Source: Aquatica leii
Lineage: Eukaryota > Arthropoda > Insecta > Coleoptera > Lampyridae
DNA length: 64,000 bases
Direction: 5' to 3'
Assembly (NCBI GenBank): GCA_035610365.1
Contig: CM069432.1
Location: 223,594,532-223,658,531, forward strand
Part shown: positions 33,878 through 45,344 of the stretch, one piece after another
How positions within the stretch are numbered: position 1 is the first letter of the stretch
Layout of the letters: the number at the start of each line of letters is the position of its first letter
Translations under genes and position numbers: made by a program
The notes under the pieces: model-generated
What the model was told of the DNA's origin: nothing
Database searches by the model: none
The model's input: the letters and a program-made list of their open reading frames with translations, nothing else

Positions 33878-35975
33878 ATGGGAAAAGTTACAGATCACGG
33901 TTGTGTTTATATTAATTGTGAAAATAATAATACCGAAAACAAAGGTACTAGTTTTCTTAAGTTTTTATTAGTGATAAAGTGCGTGCTAAAGAATGTTAGA
34001 AAAACTGTGGAAATATAAACATTGCCACAATGGACTTGGAAGATTTAAAACAAAAGAAGATTTGTGAGAAGCATCTTCGGAGATAATGTATAACAACAAA
34101 AGGAAATTTTAAACACACTGCAGTTCTTGTTCTACACCTTCAATCAGGTAAATATTTTTAAATTTTTTCTACCAAACGTTTAAAAATGGTTTAAATTAGC
34201 ATCGGAGAATCTCCTTGTCCGGATTCTTATTCTTCTTGTTGCACTTAATTGTACAATAACTTAAAATAATTACTGTAAATCAGTAGCTGAGATCGCTATT
34301 ATTTTCTACGATCAATGATCGCAATCATGGTATTTAGAATTAATTAGTAATCGACTGTTGCTAAAAAGTCGCTCGTGTAAAGTTAGTCATAAATCTAGCC
34401 ATAAACATTCGATTTTCGTTTTCCGGGATACAATAACGTTTGGAGTATTGAAAATCAACATATCTAAGTATTTTTTAATCTTGTTTCTAAACAATAAGTT
34501 AATTAAAATTTGTTCATATTTAGATTTAAAAAAAATATTTACAAAAATTCACAGAAAATAGATACTACTGTGATGTTTTTTTCGACATGACGTGCTATTT
34601 GAATTCTGATGCAAACTTACGAACAAATAGTTTAAAGCATTAATAAACAACATATTAAAAATAAGTTCGTTCTTTCGTAAATTAAATGTTTCTATTTGAA
34701 ATTGACCCTGAAAAAGATTGTTGAGTAATTAGTAATAACTCGTGTTGATATTTGTCTCAAACAAGATTTATGTATTAAAAATAAATTTGCAATTCTTTTC
34801 AAATACGTATTGTCATTTGTAGTTAATGCTTATTGTTTTTAACTTCCTGTGTTTTTATGATTTACCTTGTTGTTTATATAAAGCTAGGATTTTCCTAAAT
34901 GCTGAATGTGTGACACAAATTTTACAAACGTTCTTTCCTAGAAGAGTTTTCTAATTCTCTTTGAAAAGAATGCATTGTTAAATTTCTGTAAACAAAAAAA
35001 TATAATTCAATGTTTAAATTCGTGTTACTTTTTATTAAAAAATCTGTATGTGGTTTAAAATTCTTACGAGTAAAAGAGCAAAGGGTTATTTACCTACAAA
35101 ATTTTACGATTTTCCGTGAACTACCTGCATACTTAAAGTTTATTATACATTTATTAAAGTAAATATTATAGTGTTATATTAGTCTTATTTGTTTATGCGA
35201 CAATTAAAAGTATTAATTTCTTTTCCACAACCGCAATTGTTATTTTATAAGCGATCAATGATTGCGATCGTTATTGTACAGACGCTCGATATCGCGATCA
35301 TTATTTTGCATAATGATCGATTCATCGTAATTGCATAATCGCTCTGGCCATTGCTTTAAATGTTTTTTGTTGATGTTGGCATGTCGAATAAAAATATCGT
35401 TTTTGTAAATGTTAGGGCCGCATTTCTGTAGCACCTTGTCTAATAAATACTTAATTTTTTAAAAATAAAAAATTATAAACAAAATTCTTTTATGTTTATT
35501 TTAGCACGCTAAAAGCACTTCAATACAAATCCAACAATACATAAAATATTTTTACAATTGTTTAAAAAAAAATCGCAAAAATTTTGAAAATACTAATACT
35601 AATTGCATTTTCAAAACTTTATTTTTAAAATACTAACAACTTAATTTTTTTACTTTTTGGGCTTATTAAGTATAATTTTTTACAGAAGCTGTAATTGTTG
35701 ATATGAACATCAACCTAAGATACTCAAATGTAGTAGTTTCTCAAACATATGGAAGAAAACGGCGATTGTTATTTATTGATGACGATCGTGAAGACGAATA
35801 AATTTATTCTTTCTACAGCTCCAGTTCAGTAAACGAAGGTATAAGTAGACAAGCAATAATACGTAATTTTTTTAATATATGTTTTATAGTTGAAGATACG
35901 TCCTATAATATTTTGAAGATATCGGAACGACCACAGTGCGTTCTCAAATTCGTCAAGCCGTTAAGTTTTGACTAA
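33878..35975 (+). pseudogene. THAP-domain gene or P-element-like transposase, three exons, broken
   Basis: Exon 1 (33878-34147) starts at ATG and reads MGKVTDHGCVYINCENNN...SFLKF, then after a 2-base shift SDKVRAKEC, KNCGNINIA and KICEKHL. These give the THAP zinc-binding pattern C..C...C..H and the NCGN block. Its end is TCA-G/gtaaat. Exon 2 (35686-35838) follows an excellent acceptor (ataattttttacag) and reads AVIVDMNINLRYSNVVVSQT...GRKRRLLFIDDDREDE, then a stop. Exon 3 (35890-35975) reads VEDTSYNILKISERPQCVLK to a stop. All three junctions keep phase (G+AA, G+TT), and intron 2 is 51 nt. The frameshift, in-frame stops and a lost Trp in exon 1 suggest a pseudogene; either a host THAP gene or a P-type transposon is possible. 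Confidence 0.5.
34148..35685 (+). other. Proposed long intron with gatcgc-rich inverted motifs
   Basis: It lies between the two THAP exons. Clusters of gatcgc/gcgatc motifs at 34285-34330 and 35245-35345 can pair with each other (tacgatcaatgatcgcaatc facing gcgatcaatgattgcgatcg), suggesting an inserted inverted-repeat element of about 1 kb. The frame 34358-34561 looks like chance. Confidence 0.35.
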
Positions 35976-36069
35976 ACTACGCAACATAGTGATACAAATG
36001 GATTCTCCGTCAAAAATCCTTTTAAAGGATTAATTGGTCAATTATTCTTTCAGAAATTTAGCATTAATT

Positions 36070-37062
36070 TTAATTTAAAATTATTTAAATTACCAGTCCA
36101 CTAATAACAAATTCGTTTACATATGTTTCGAGCTTTAAAATAATGATACTCATCTTCAGAAAATCTACTAAAAATGTTTACAACGTTTCTAAATACAAAA
36201 AATGTCATCAACATATCTTTTCCAAAATATTATTTTTTGTAAGAAAATTTGGTGTTCAGAAATATATTTACTTTCTAAATTGTTTAAGAAGATTTCAGTA
36301 AAAATAAGTGATAAATTTGATAATCAATTTTTTAAACAAAATCTAGGTCTTTCAATGGGTTCTCCTTTATCACTTTTCTCAATTTTTTAAGAAATTAAGT
36401 AAAGGTAACGATTTCAAGATTTCTTTTTCTAATGAAATGTTTATTTAATTTTTAAGCTTCTTAAAGGTAGTAAAAATAAAGCTATTTAAGCTGTATAGTT
36501 GTTTCTGAAAGGTGGTTTACAGTTCCTTTAGAGCTTCTTTAAAACTTTGCTAGTACCACAAAGAGCTGTATAAGCCCGATTTTAATGCATTAAAGGAGCT
36601 ACCTAACAGCAACATAACTGAGAAATTTTTAGCTACTTAAACGCTTCATGGAGGTTTTAGTTTTTTCACAAACCACTTAAAAGTGTTCTAAAGAGTAACT
36701 TTAAAAGCTAAAGTAGTTATAAAAAAGCCGGTTTTAGCTGCAATTTGCCCACTGGGAAATTCTTCAATTACTACAGTTCATTTATATTAAAATATCAAAT
36801 AATTTTTTGTTGAACTAGCAAACCAATTTCAATTACGATTTTAAACTTAAATTTTTATATTTGTTTCTAAATTGCACCATCTTCCTTTTTAAAATAATTA
36901 ACATTTAACATTTTGTAAAACTTACATTTTTTAATTATCTAGTTACAAATTTTTAGATTTGAGATTGTTCGAAAAAATGTAAGTTAAAAAACTTTTTGTA
37001 ATCTTAACTTTTTATAAGTTTTATAATTTATTATTAGTGGATTGGTAATTTGAATAATTTTA
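36070..37062. mobile_element. ~1-kb unit with ~40-bp inverted ends enclosing a PLE fragment
   Basis: aaattaccagtccactaata at about 36089 faces tattagtggattggtaattt at about 37030, and the pairing extends outward over about 40 bases with few mismatches. Inside are a PLE-like tail in minus orientation (36121-36160: ctcgaaac, tctgaagatg read on the minus strand) and a plus-strand reverse transcriptase scrap. The other part (36480-36770) is a G+C-richer non-coding stretch. Confidence 0.5.
36202..36390 (+). pseudogene. Penelope-like reverse transcriptase scrap
   Basis: The frame contains LLSKLFKKISVKISDKFDNQ then FFKQNLGLSMGSPLS, the (Q/K)xxGxxMGSPLSP block of PLE reverse transcriptases. Nothing further downstream is preserved, and the frame closes within 15 residues. 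Confidence 0.6.
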
Positions 37063-37807
37063 AAAATTGACGAATAATAACAATAAATCCCCATAACAAT
37101 TTTCTTTTAATTTAATTTCCATTGTTTTAGTTATTTCTGTTTTCGATTTATATTTTACAAAAATAAATAAATATTTGAATATACATATTTTTTTGTTTTC
37201 TTAAATATAAAGCATGATATTGTTTAAGTTTATTTGACATTGACTTGTGTCGTAACAATACAAGCTATTGTTTATGATATTAACCTATTTTGAACAGGTA
37301 AACGGTAAAGTAAATGGTTTCACACATCTCAGTAGTGGTGTTAAATGCTAACAAAATGATGTATTGCAGTGGCGTATCTATCCTAACTATCTAACCTATG
37401 GTAAGCGCCTTTTTTTATCTACATTAGGGTACTACTTTCAAAACATTTGGTCGTAATATCTTTCAGGACATTTTCTACACGATAGTGATATCAGATTAAA
37501 GTGGAATGCCATCATTTTTTTTACATTCTTTTTATAATAGTATTTCGTTTTTCTTAAAAATTAATTTCTTTCCCTATCAAAAAACAATTTTAATCTAGTA
37601 GCCCATAAATGCTTTACACTCGATGTTATTTTTGTTCCAATATCAAGTAAGGGTAGACACAAAAAAAAACAATTAAACTTTAATTTAGTAGTCAAACGTC
37701 AATCAATGCAATTTAGTTGTCAGTGATTGTTAATAACAATCGCATTATTGAAGATTATAATGGTTACTTTAAAATTAATTGATACGTTTTTAAAATACCG
37801 TTAAGTT

Positions 37808-38400
37808 ATACGAGAGACGAGTTAATTGATATGCTCCTAATATTTGGAAAAGCAGATGAATATTTGCACGAAGCAGCCAGATTGTACAGAAATAAATATT
37901 CAAACAGTAGGCATCCTAAACATCGAACATTTACTAAATTGTTGGAGAGAACGCAACAAACGGAAACTGTGGATACAAGAAACCGGTACATGAAATGCTA
38001 TATATTATTGAGAATTCCCATGTCTAGGGAGATTGCAAATTTGGTTGGGGTATCGCATACTTCGGTCTGGAGGATAATAAAAAAATAAATTTTACTCATT
38101 CAAAATGATTCTTCACCAAGAATTAACCGAAAATGATTTTCTGTTAAGTGGTGTTTGCAATAGATAGGACAAAATAAAAACTTTTTTAACAAAGTTTTAT
38201 TTTCGGGCGAATTAAGTTTTTGACGTGATGCTGTTGTTGTAAGACTAACATGCATTATTACGATATAATGTAAATCCACACTGGACCCGTAAGCGACGTT
38301 GTCAACATCGATGGAGTTTAAACGTGTGGTGTGGAATTATAGGACAGCACATTTAGTGATGTAAATTACCCGGATATTCATTTTTAAGGGTAAATACCAT
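37808..38400 (+). pseudogene. Tc1/mariner-superfamily transposase with DUF4817-type HTH
   Basis: TRDELIDMLLIFGKADEYLH and AARLYRNKYSNSRHPKHRTF (37808-37935) form the N-terminal DUF4817-type region; IANLVGVSHTSVWRIIKK (38031-38085) is the second helix-turn-helix. The DDE part continues in other frames: ILHQELTENDF, a changed first-Asp motif (FSGELSF where FTDEATF is usual), and NPHWTRKRRCQHRWSLNVWC with GIIG (38270-38345). About 60 residues of linker are missing after the HTH. Loss of the catalytic Asp, frameshifts and stops show it is dead. Confidence 0.75.
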
Positions 38401-38692
38401 ACCATAGGTATTTAATTTTAACTACTCAAAACAGATGAATTGGTGTAAAGTATAATAACGAAAATTGAAACTTATAAACATTTAACAACTTTTTAATTTT
38501 ATGAAACTAAACTAATAAAAAACAAACATAATAATTAAAAATACTTCATGAATTTTACATAAAATATTTTTTTCTAGTTACAATGCGTAACAGAGTAATA
38601 ATGTATTTACTGATTTAAATAAAGATTGTTTATAATACTAATTTTAACATTAATTTGAATCAGATTGATATGTACTAAGATAAGAACGTCTT

Positions 38693-38790
38693 CCGGGTTT
38701 GGACCGTGTCAATGTTGTAACCGAAGTTGCCAACGTTTCGCCCACTTTCGTAAGGGGCTTCATCAGGGCGTGAGAGAAATCGAAGAACTC
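38693..38790 (-). ncRNA. Penelope-like tail with well-kept hammerhead core (candidate ribozyme)
   Basis: Read on the minus strand from 38770: CGCCCTGATGAAGCCCCTTA, then CGAAAGTGGGCGAAACGTTG. CTGATGA is intact (38766-38760). GCCC (38758-38755) pairs with GGGC (38743-38740) as stem II, and C-GAAA-C follows (38740-38735). That is the conserved hammerhead arrangement. Stems I and III were not resolved. A related copy without the first half is at 49554 on the plus strand. Confidence 0.5.
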
Positions 38791-39242
38791 AAACAAGCAA
38801 CCGAAATCTAACTAAACACTTCTCAAAAGTTAGGTAATCAACTTGTGAACCAAGCCAGATTCTAAACTCTGAAAAGGTAAGAAAGAAAACGAAGAACCAC
38901 TACAGAGTTAGGTAATCAACTTGTGTTATTTATTTCTTCCAAAACCTCCGTATTTTCCAAACTTTGTCACAAACTCGTCAAATTTTTGTGCACTTTAACC
39001 TTTCTTAGTCGCTGTCGTGACCACAACATCAATCCTGCATTTCTCAGAATCAAGACACGTTCCTCGAAATTTTTTTTAAGTTAAAAGTCGCCATTTGTTC
39101 AATTGAAAATTTGATATTACCATCGTGTAGAGAATGTGGCCAAAAAACTAAGGCACTTACTCTGAAACACGCTACATAAGAGCATGTGCAGCGAATAAAC
39201 TAAACAAAATATTTCAAAATGTTTCTAAATCTGAAATCATAA

Positions 39243-39280
39243 GTATTACCACAGATAAATAAGGTATACAGATAGCCAAC
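39243..39280. repeat. Left member of a 38-bp inverted pair (partner 43624-43661)
   Basis: gtattaccacagataaataa and the next 18 bases are the reverse complement of 43624-43661 with one mismatch in 38. Sequence identity stops just outside the pair. Confidence 0.85.
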
Positions 39281-40425
39281 CGCATGCATTAAATTGGACG
39301 GTACTTTTCTGGCGGCCAAATGAAATTAGTTTGGCGGCAACACACTTGTGAGATTAGCGCTGTAATAGCGCTACCCAAAGAATAGTCAGAAAATGAATTG
39401 TAGAGATTTTGTAACTATGGTACATCTATTTGTTTGCAGATGGCTAAATATTTGTATGTATATCGTTATATTCTAATTACTGTGACAGTCTTATCTTATT
39501 TTTCGTTATCTTGTAATTCAGCATTTGTTTGTACAAGGAGCACGTACAATTGCTGGAAAGTGAACACACGATTTTTTTACGCTTCTTATTTTATGTTGAC
39601 AAATACGCATTTTACCTAAGTTGCTTCAAGTTATAAAATTATAATTCTTGCATAATTTAACAATGTATATATAAATGATAATCAAATTAAATCTACGAAA
39701 GTTACACAAATGTCAAAAAATGTATAATTATATCGGAACAATTTGTTAATTTTTGAAAAAATAATTTATTGTCATTAATTTACTAGTAAAAACATTATAA
39801 TAAGAAAACACGTATTTAGCACATTTTCTCTTGATTCAATAAAGTTCTTATTTTTTTGATATACAAGAGATCTTATAATGTTGAGATCGTAATTTCCTGT
39901 TCAAATTATTCCACTATATCACTTTCATTTTCTAAATTTTTTTTAGAAGTTAATATACTAGATATTCAAATATCCATTACTTGCTTGTTGTTAGCCCCAC
40001 TTTTTTTGATAAACTAAAAAACTACTATTGTGCTGAATTGTGTTCAGTATGTGCTATCTTGTGCCCTAAAAACAATTTCTTTTTTTCCTTATTTATTTTA
40101 CGGAGACTATCAATCAAAAATTACTAGTGTGCTGAATTGTGCTCAGTATGTGTAAAATAATTGTTATTTCTTTTTATATGTAGATTTTATGAAACAACAA
40201 ATTGTTTTTTTTTTAATTTTAAAATATTTTATTTTTAGAATCATCAGGAAAAAAATTTGGTTTTATACTCTTGAGTACCACCAAGCACGGTGTCGTGTAT
40301 CACTAGTGTTACGCGTACCACAGTTTGGGAAATGTAAGATTTGTAGATACAGTCTTTGGATACAGTACAAGTTATCCCTCTTTTTGATTCTGTTTACAAA
40401 ATCCACTTTTCCTTCGTAGCTTTCT

Positions 40426-40638
40426 TTATGTTGGTGTCTCTGTAACAGTTCCTCCTAAGTGCTTTTTTAAGGTGCATCTTTTTTCTTTATACTGCAAGTT
40501 GTATCTTTCCTTTTGGGGTCTCTTCACGTCTAAGAAAAGTACATTTCCATTCTGCTCTTTTTCTATAGTAAGCTCGATTGCTCTGTGCAGTGCGTTGATG
40601 TGGCCCAGAAATTGTTGGTTTCTAATAGATGCCATCAT
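40426..40638 (-). pseudogene. Penelope-like reverse transcriptase scrap inside the foldback element
   Basis: The minus frame reads QQFLGHINALHRAIELTIEK, EQNGNVLFLDVKRPQKERYN, close to the thumb-proximal block (LN..HP.I.FT.E.E.....LPFLDV) of PLE reverse transcriptases. There is no catalytic motif. It could also be a related fragment from another non-LTR element. Confidence 0.5.
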
Positions 40639-41552
40639 TAGGTAAAAAAAAACATGCAGCTTTGTTTACAATAACTATAAAAAATTTGAACCAATATAGT
40701 CTCTGTACCTACATTATTGATAGTAAAATTTTTTAAACTAACACGACAAACTAAATCGTTTAGAATAGAGATTCATAATATTTCAAATTTCTGGCAAAAT
40801 ATTTGAACACATTAAGGCGAGGTTTCAGTCGATCTACAACTCTGGATCGCGCGTCGATATTATTAATCACATTTTAGCAATTACTCACAAATACTTACAT
40901 ACTATTGTAGTAATCTTTCAAGTCATCGATTTTAGAACAATTGACAATAAACGTGTTCTTAGAAGGAATTTTAGTTTTGTATAGTTTTTAATAAAGCGTA
41001 ACTTTTTGGTATATTATTACGCCAATTGGGGTTTTTGAACTTAAATGTTTGTAGTGAAAGTTTCGCTTCGTTTAAAAACTACAGAACAAAATTAAATCTC
41101 CTTCTAGGAAAACATTTATTATTAATAGTTCAGGGCCAATGACTTGGAAGATGACCACAATATTTGTGGTCAGAAAAGCTATATGACAAAATTTAAATTG
41201 TTATGTTTAGTAGTTTCTGAGATTTCTAAGTAAATGTAACGGAACGACAGCAGAAAGTAAAAAATATTGTCATTTTCATGAAATTCGTAAGCGTAAAAAA
41301 TATATATAAATACAGGTTACTACAAAAATATTTATAAAAAAACGAGGTAAAAAAAATTACGCATTACAATTTTTACTTAGGTAACTTTACATTTATGATT
41401 AAATATTACTGTAGAAAACATGAATAAAGTATTGCAATTATTATTTTTTACTATTACAGACATGTAATCTTAAATGTATACACGGATTGTTTTCAGTGTC
41501 GTACAATAAACAGTAAGATGCCATGAACTCTGCAAATGGTGAAAAGATAGAA

Positions 41553-41925
41553 ATTGTTTCTGCGGCACAAAATAGCACTTACTGAGCACTACTCAGCACA
41601 ATAGTTACTTTTCATTTTATCGAAAAAGGCGAAGCTATGTATTATCGTAAAAACTTTTTTTTTGTTCATAAAATCTGCAAATAAAAAGAAAGAACACTTG
41701 TTTTCACGGCACAAAGTAGTACATAATGGGCACAATATCAGCACACTAGTTGTTTTTGATTTTATCGAAAAAAACGAGGCTATCTGTTTTCGTAAAAATT
41801 GATGGTTTTTTTGTGAAAACAGTAAATGGAAAAAAGGAAATTGTTTTTGCGGTGCAAGGTAGCACATACTAAACACAATTCAGCACAATAATATTTTTTA
41901 GTTTATCAAAAAAGACGGGGCTAAC
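41553..41925. repeat. Three ~143-bp tandem subunits (right arm of the foldback element)
   Basis: The subunits start near 41553, 41693 and 41838, each with a gcggcacaa/cggcacaaa/gcggtgcaa block, a cagcac block and tttatcgaaaaa or tttatcaaaaaa. The best match to the left arm is the third unit. Confidence 0.7.
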
Positions 41926-42004
41926 TATACTGACATATTTTCAATGACGCTTTCCAAAATTTTTTCTGTGTTGCATTATACACAAATTCTTGTACACGTT
42001 AACG

Positions 42005-42345
42005 AAATCTTTAAATGCCATATCGTTGATATCTGCTAAAGTTGCATATAAAGCTCAAAATAATTTTAACTGAGTAAGATAGTGGAAGAAAATCATCTTC
42101 ATCCCAATCAAATTTGACTCCTCTTTCTTGAAAATCATGTTTCACAATGTCTGCTTTTTGAAAATAATTTATAATGGTTTGCTGTTTTACATTGATATTC
42201 CATATTTTGCTGAGATCTCTAATGGCGTCCAGTAAACTTATACTAGTGGTGTGCATGCCAATTATATCTTTGGTAAACGATAAACATTTAAAGAAAAGTT
42301 TTGTGTCTTCTGCATTAAAAATATCGTTTTCAACGTACCCTCCAC
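42005..42345 (-). pseudogene. pogo/Tigger-like (CENP-B type) transposase fragment
   Basis: On the minus strand: ENDIFNAEDTKLFFKCLSF (about 42340-42285), the DDE block IxNxDETGLF(F/Y)K in which DET is changed to EDT. A deletion leads directly to SISLLDAIRDLSKIWNINVK, QQTIINYFQKADIVKHD and DEDDFLPLS (42245-42060). This is the C-terminal helix and acidic patch seen in pogo/Tigger proteins (AW..V...TI.NCF..AGF). The catalytic core between them is gone. Confidence 0.65.
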
Positions 42346-42349
42346 TTAA

Positions 42350-43623
42350 ATTATGTAAGTTTTAAGAGTCGGATAACAATGTATTTTCCGTATTTTGCAT
42401 CGATTGCACATTGTAAGTAGGTGCAACAAAAAAGTCAGCTGAATCCTGCTGTTCAATTAAAACTTAAAATAATTGAATACCGTTCTGCATGTATAGCTTT
42501 ATGTTTGCATTGCATTTATTCATTTATTCAAGTACATATTTTAACTGACCTACGTAACGTCACCTCATTTAAGCATCTACGTTATCTTCTAGTTATTTTT
42601 AGTGTACTCGAGCAGTTCTTAGAATAAAAACGTTGTGATAACATTTGTTTTTGGTGTCAGTAAATTACTGAGAAAAATGTATAGTTCTTAGAACTAAATT
42701 AAACATCATAACTAGGTCTGAGTAGTGGTATCAATCTTCGATACACAAAATACTGTATCACTCACCTCTAATCATAACATCATTATAGCATTGTTTTTCG
42801 TTTTTTTTATTTTACAGTGTCAATAAACTTAGGGCAGTAATAAATGTAAGATGTCCGTAATTTTAGATTTATTTGGCTCCAAATTTAAATATTTGAAATG
42901 TTGCATTAGAACAATACTTTTGCTTGTATTGATGCTATAATTTCACCTTTTAAATTAATCCGATACACGCTGTATGTATTCATGTATGTATTTACTCGTT
43001 TCTAATCAATAAAAAAAATTATTTGGTTATTGTTGTCAAAAGCCCCAAGTGTGATTCTATTAAGCGGCGTGCACTGTATTTATTTAATATAGTTTAATTC
43101 CTTAATTGGTGTTTAATTTATTTCATTATATCTACTTTATTGGTTTTTATTTTAATAAAATATTTTTTATATGTATACGTTGCCTACATTACAGCTTAAT
43201 TATCAGTAAAAGAATGAATAAAATATATAAATTATTCAATAATTGTATTTTTGTGTAAACTTTACATTTTTTATATTTGATTATTGGTAGTCAGCAAAAT
43301 TTAACAGTTTCAAATTTCTGTTGTTCTGAGTCGACGATTCAGCTGATATGTAACCGACATTAAAGTTACCGTACATAAACATTATTAGTCACAAGTCCGT
43401 AAAAGTTTTAAGATAATTTCTTCGAATTTTATTACGTCACTACTACAAGTACACCAGCTGTCAAAGAAAAGACAATTTATTTCAAAGTTGTGATGATTAT
43501 TTTATCTGCTACTCAAAACAATTTTTCTTACTTTGCCATCTGTTGTTAATTTTTCGTACGTTACAAATATTATAGGTAACTAACATTTTTGTATCCGTAC
43601 TAACTGCCAAAACCTTCATATAC
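42350..43623. other. AT-rich stretch, nothing recognised
   Basis: On the minus strand, residues such as IEQQDSADFFVAPTYNVQS (42480-42420) may be the upstream part of the pogo fragment, but I cannot confirm this. The rest shows no motif. Confidence 0.4.
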
Positions 43624-43661
43624 GTTGGCTATCTGTATACCTTATTTATCTGTGGTATTAC
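43624..43661. repeat. Right member of the 38-bp inverted pair
   Basis: gttggctatctgtatacctt and the following 18 bases are the reverse complement of 39243-39280 (37 of 38). The region between holds the foldback and pogo elements. Confidence 0.85.
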
Positions 43662-44254
43662 CTAATCATTTGTAAAAGTAAGTCATTATTCAGTAATATC
43701 TAATTTGGTTTAATTTTAAACATGTGATAAAATTTAATTTTTTAGCATTTGTGTGTAAAAGTAAAAAAACATTTTAATTAAGTTTGAAGTCATTTATTGA
43801 CGATATATAGAAAATTTAATGGAAACAGATATTTATCCAATTTTACATAGCTTTTTATCTGTTATATAAAATTTTGTAGCACATAATCTTAGCAAACAAT
43901 AAGTTTATTAGAAACACTTTTTGTAATAGTACAAAATTTATTTACGTATAAAACATGTATTATTAATGGTTTTTAAGCGCGTTAAATATAAGATAATAAA
44001 TTATTTTTTAAATAATCTGCTCTATGGCAAAAAATAATTATTTTAGTTAAATAGGTGGATAACTTGACAGTGTTCAACATTTAATTTTTAGTAATAAACG
44101 TCCTGTTTCTCACAAAATGTCATCTTTTAGATTCTTTTTTAATTGTTTATACAAATTATCCTTTAAATATGATCAAAAAACTTTAAAATAAAATTTGTTA
44201 TTTTATTAATATTAAACACTTTTAAACTCTTACTTCACTTTCTGTTAACATTAA

Positions 44255-44640
44255 AAAGATATCTTTTTCTCTTCCTTATATTGATCCATTGTTTTCCCAA
44301 TTTAAAAAGTTATTTAAACATTATAATATTAACATTTGTTTTTCATCTAAATGTAATTAAAAATCTTTGCTTGTTAACACTAAAGATAAAGTTGATATTC
44401 TAAATAAATCTGGTGTTTATAAAATTAATTGTGGCAGCTGAAGTTATATAGGACAAACCAGTAGTAAATTTCAAACAAAAATAGCTTAACAGTAAAAAAA
44501 ATTATTAAACCTATGGCAGTTTAAGTTAAACTTTAGACTCATAGTAAAATCACACTATGAGATGGCTATGCCATCAAACACTTATGAATCGTTAATTGTT
44601 ACGTATGGAAATAATACATTGCAGTCTGAAGGTTTGTGCT
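44255..44640 (+). pseudogene. Penelope-like element, linker and GIY-YIG fragment
   Basis: FSLPYIDPLFSQFKKLFKHY, then after stops NTKDKVDILNKSGVYKINCG and SYIGQTSSKFQTK. GVYKI...SYIG is the GIY-YIG signature, and the LPYI...LKK..HNI linker is normal for PLEs. The CXC-type Cys before SYIG is replaced by a stop. The rest of the nuclease is degraded. Confidence 0.7.
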
Positions 44641-44719
44641 TTTAGATTGTTGTATTAATAAAAGCACTATAAACTAAAATTTGTAGTAGTTAAAGTAGAT
44701 AGTCCTTTCATATTACGTA

Positions 44720-45340
44720 TTATTACTTGTGTTAAATTGAATTTATTGAAAAGGTTAAATCAGGTAGCAGTATTAGATAATAGTGTGGGTATAGAATATA
44801 AGAAATGTATAAATGATAATAATGATGTTTTTACAGAAATTGGCAAAATTCCATATAAGTATAGAATTGTATTGAAGGATAGAACCCATATTGAATTCTT
44901 GTAGACAAATTCCAGAAACTGTCAAGAATAATTTTAAACTAACTTTGAAGGAATTAGAAAAGAAATCTATAATAAGAAAAGTTGAATATCCAACCGACTG
45001 GGTAAATAATACTGTAGTAGTGAAAAAGTCAGATGGTAGCTTGAGGATTTGTTTGGGTCCAAAACATTTAAATATGGCAATCAAAAAAGATTAATTTCGT
45101 ATTCCTACTGGAGAAGAAATAATGGCAAAATTGAATGGCAAATGTGTATTTACTGTTTTGGATATAAAAAATCAGTCTTGATTAAAATAGTAGTAAACTA
45201 ACTACTTTTATTACCCCATTTGGGAAATATAAATTTAATAAGCTAACAGGAGGATTTTCAAAGAATTAACACTAAAATTTTTAGTGAAAATGAAAATGTT
45301 AATAAATACTAAGACATTATCTGTTACAAACCGACACGAT
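44720..45340 (+). pseudogene. Ty3/Gypsy reverse transcriptase fragment
   Basis: DVFTEIGKIPYKYRIVLKDR leads into CRQIPETVKNNFKLTLKELE, KKSIIRKVEYPTDWVNNTVV, VVKKSDGSLRICLGPKHLNM (44891-45090), the fingers region of Gypsy reverse transcriptases. After a stop comes IPTGEEIMAKLNGKCVF and TVLDIKN with the first catalytic Asp, then TTFITPFGKYKF and, after a deletion over the YVDD box, QRINTKIFSENENV (about 45255-45302). It is related to, but separate from, the Gypsy element at 25-30 kb, which lacks this part. Confidence 0.8.
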
Positions 45341-45344
45341 GAAA

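Larger units (their letters stand above)
39991..41925. mobile_element. Foldback element with terminal inverted repeats made of ~140-bp subrepeats
   Basis: gttagcccc at 39991-39999 faces ggggctaac at 41917-41925. The inverted similarity (about 85-90 percent) extends over roughly 170 bases on the left (two diverged subunits ending ttgtgctgaattgtg...cagtatgtg). On the right three tandem subunits start near 41553, 41693 and 41838 (gaaattgtttctgcggcaca...cagcac). The middle holds a PLE reverse transcriptase scrap. No target duplication is clear. Confidence 0.7.
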
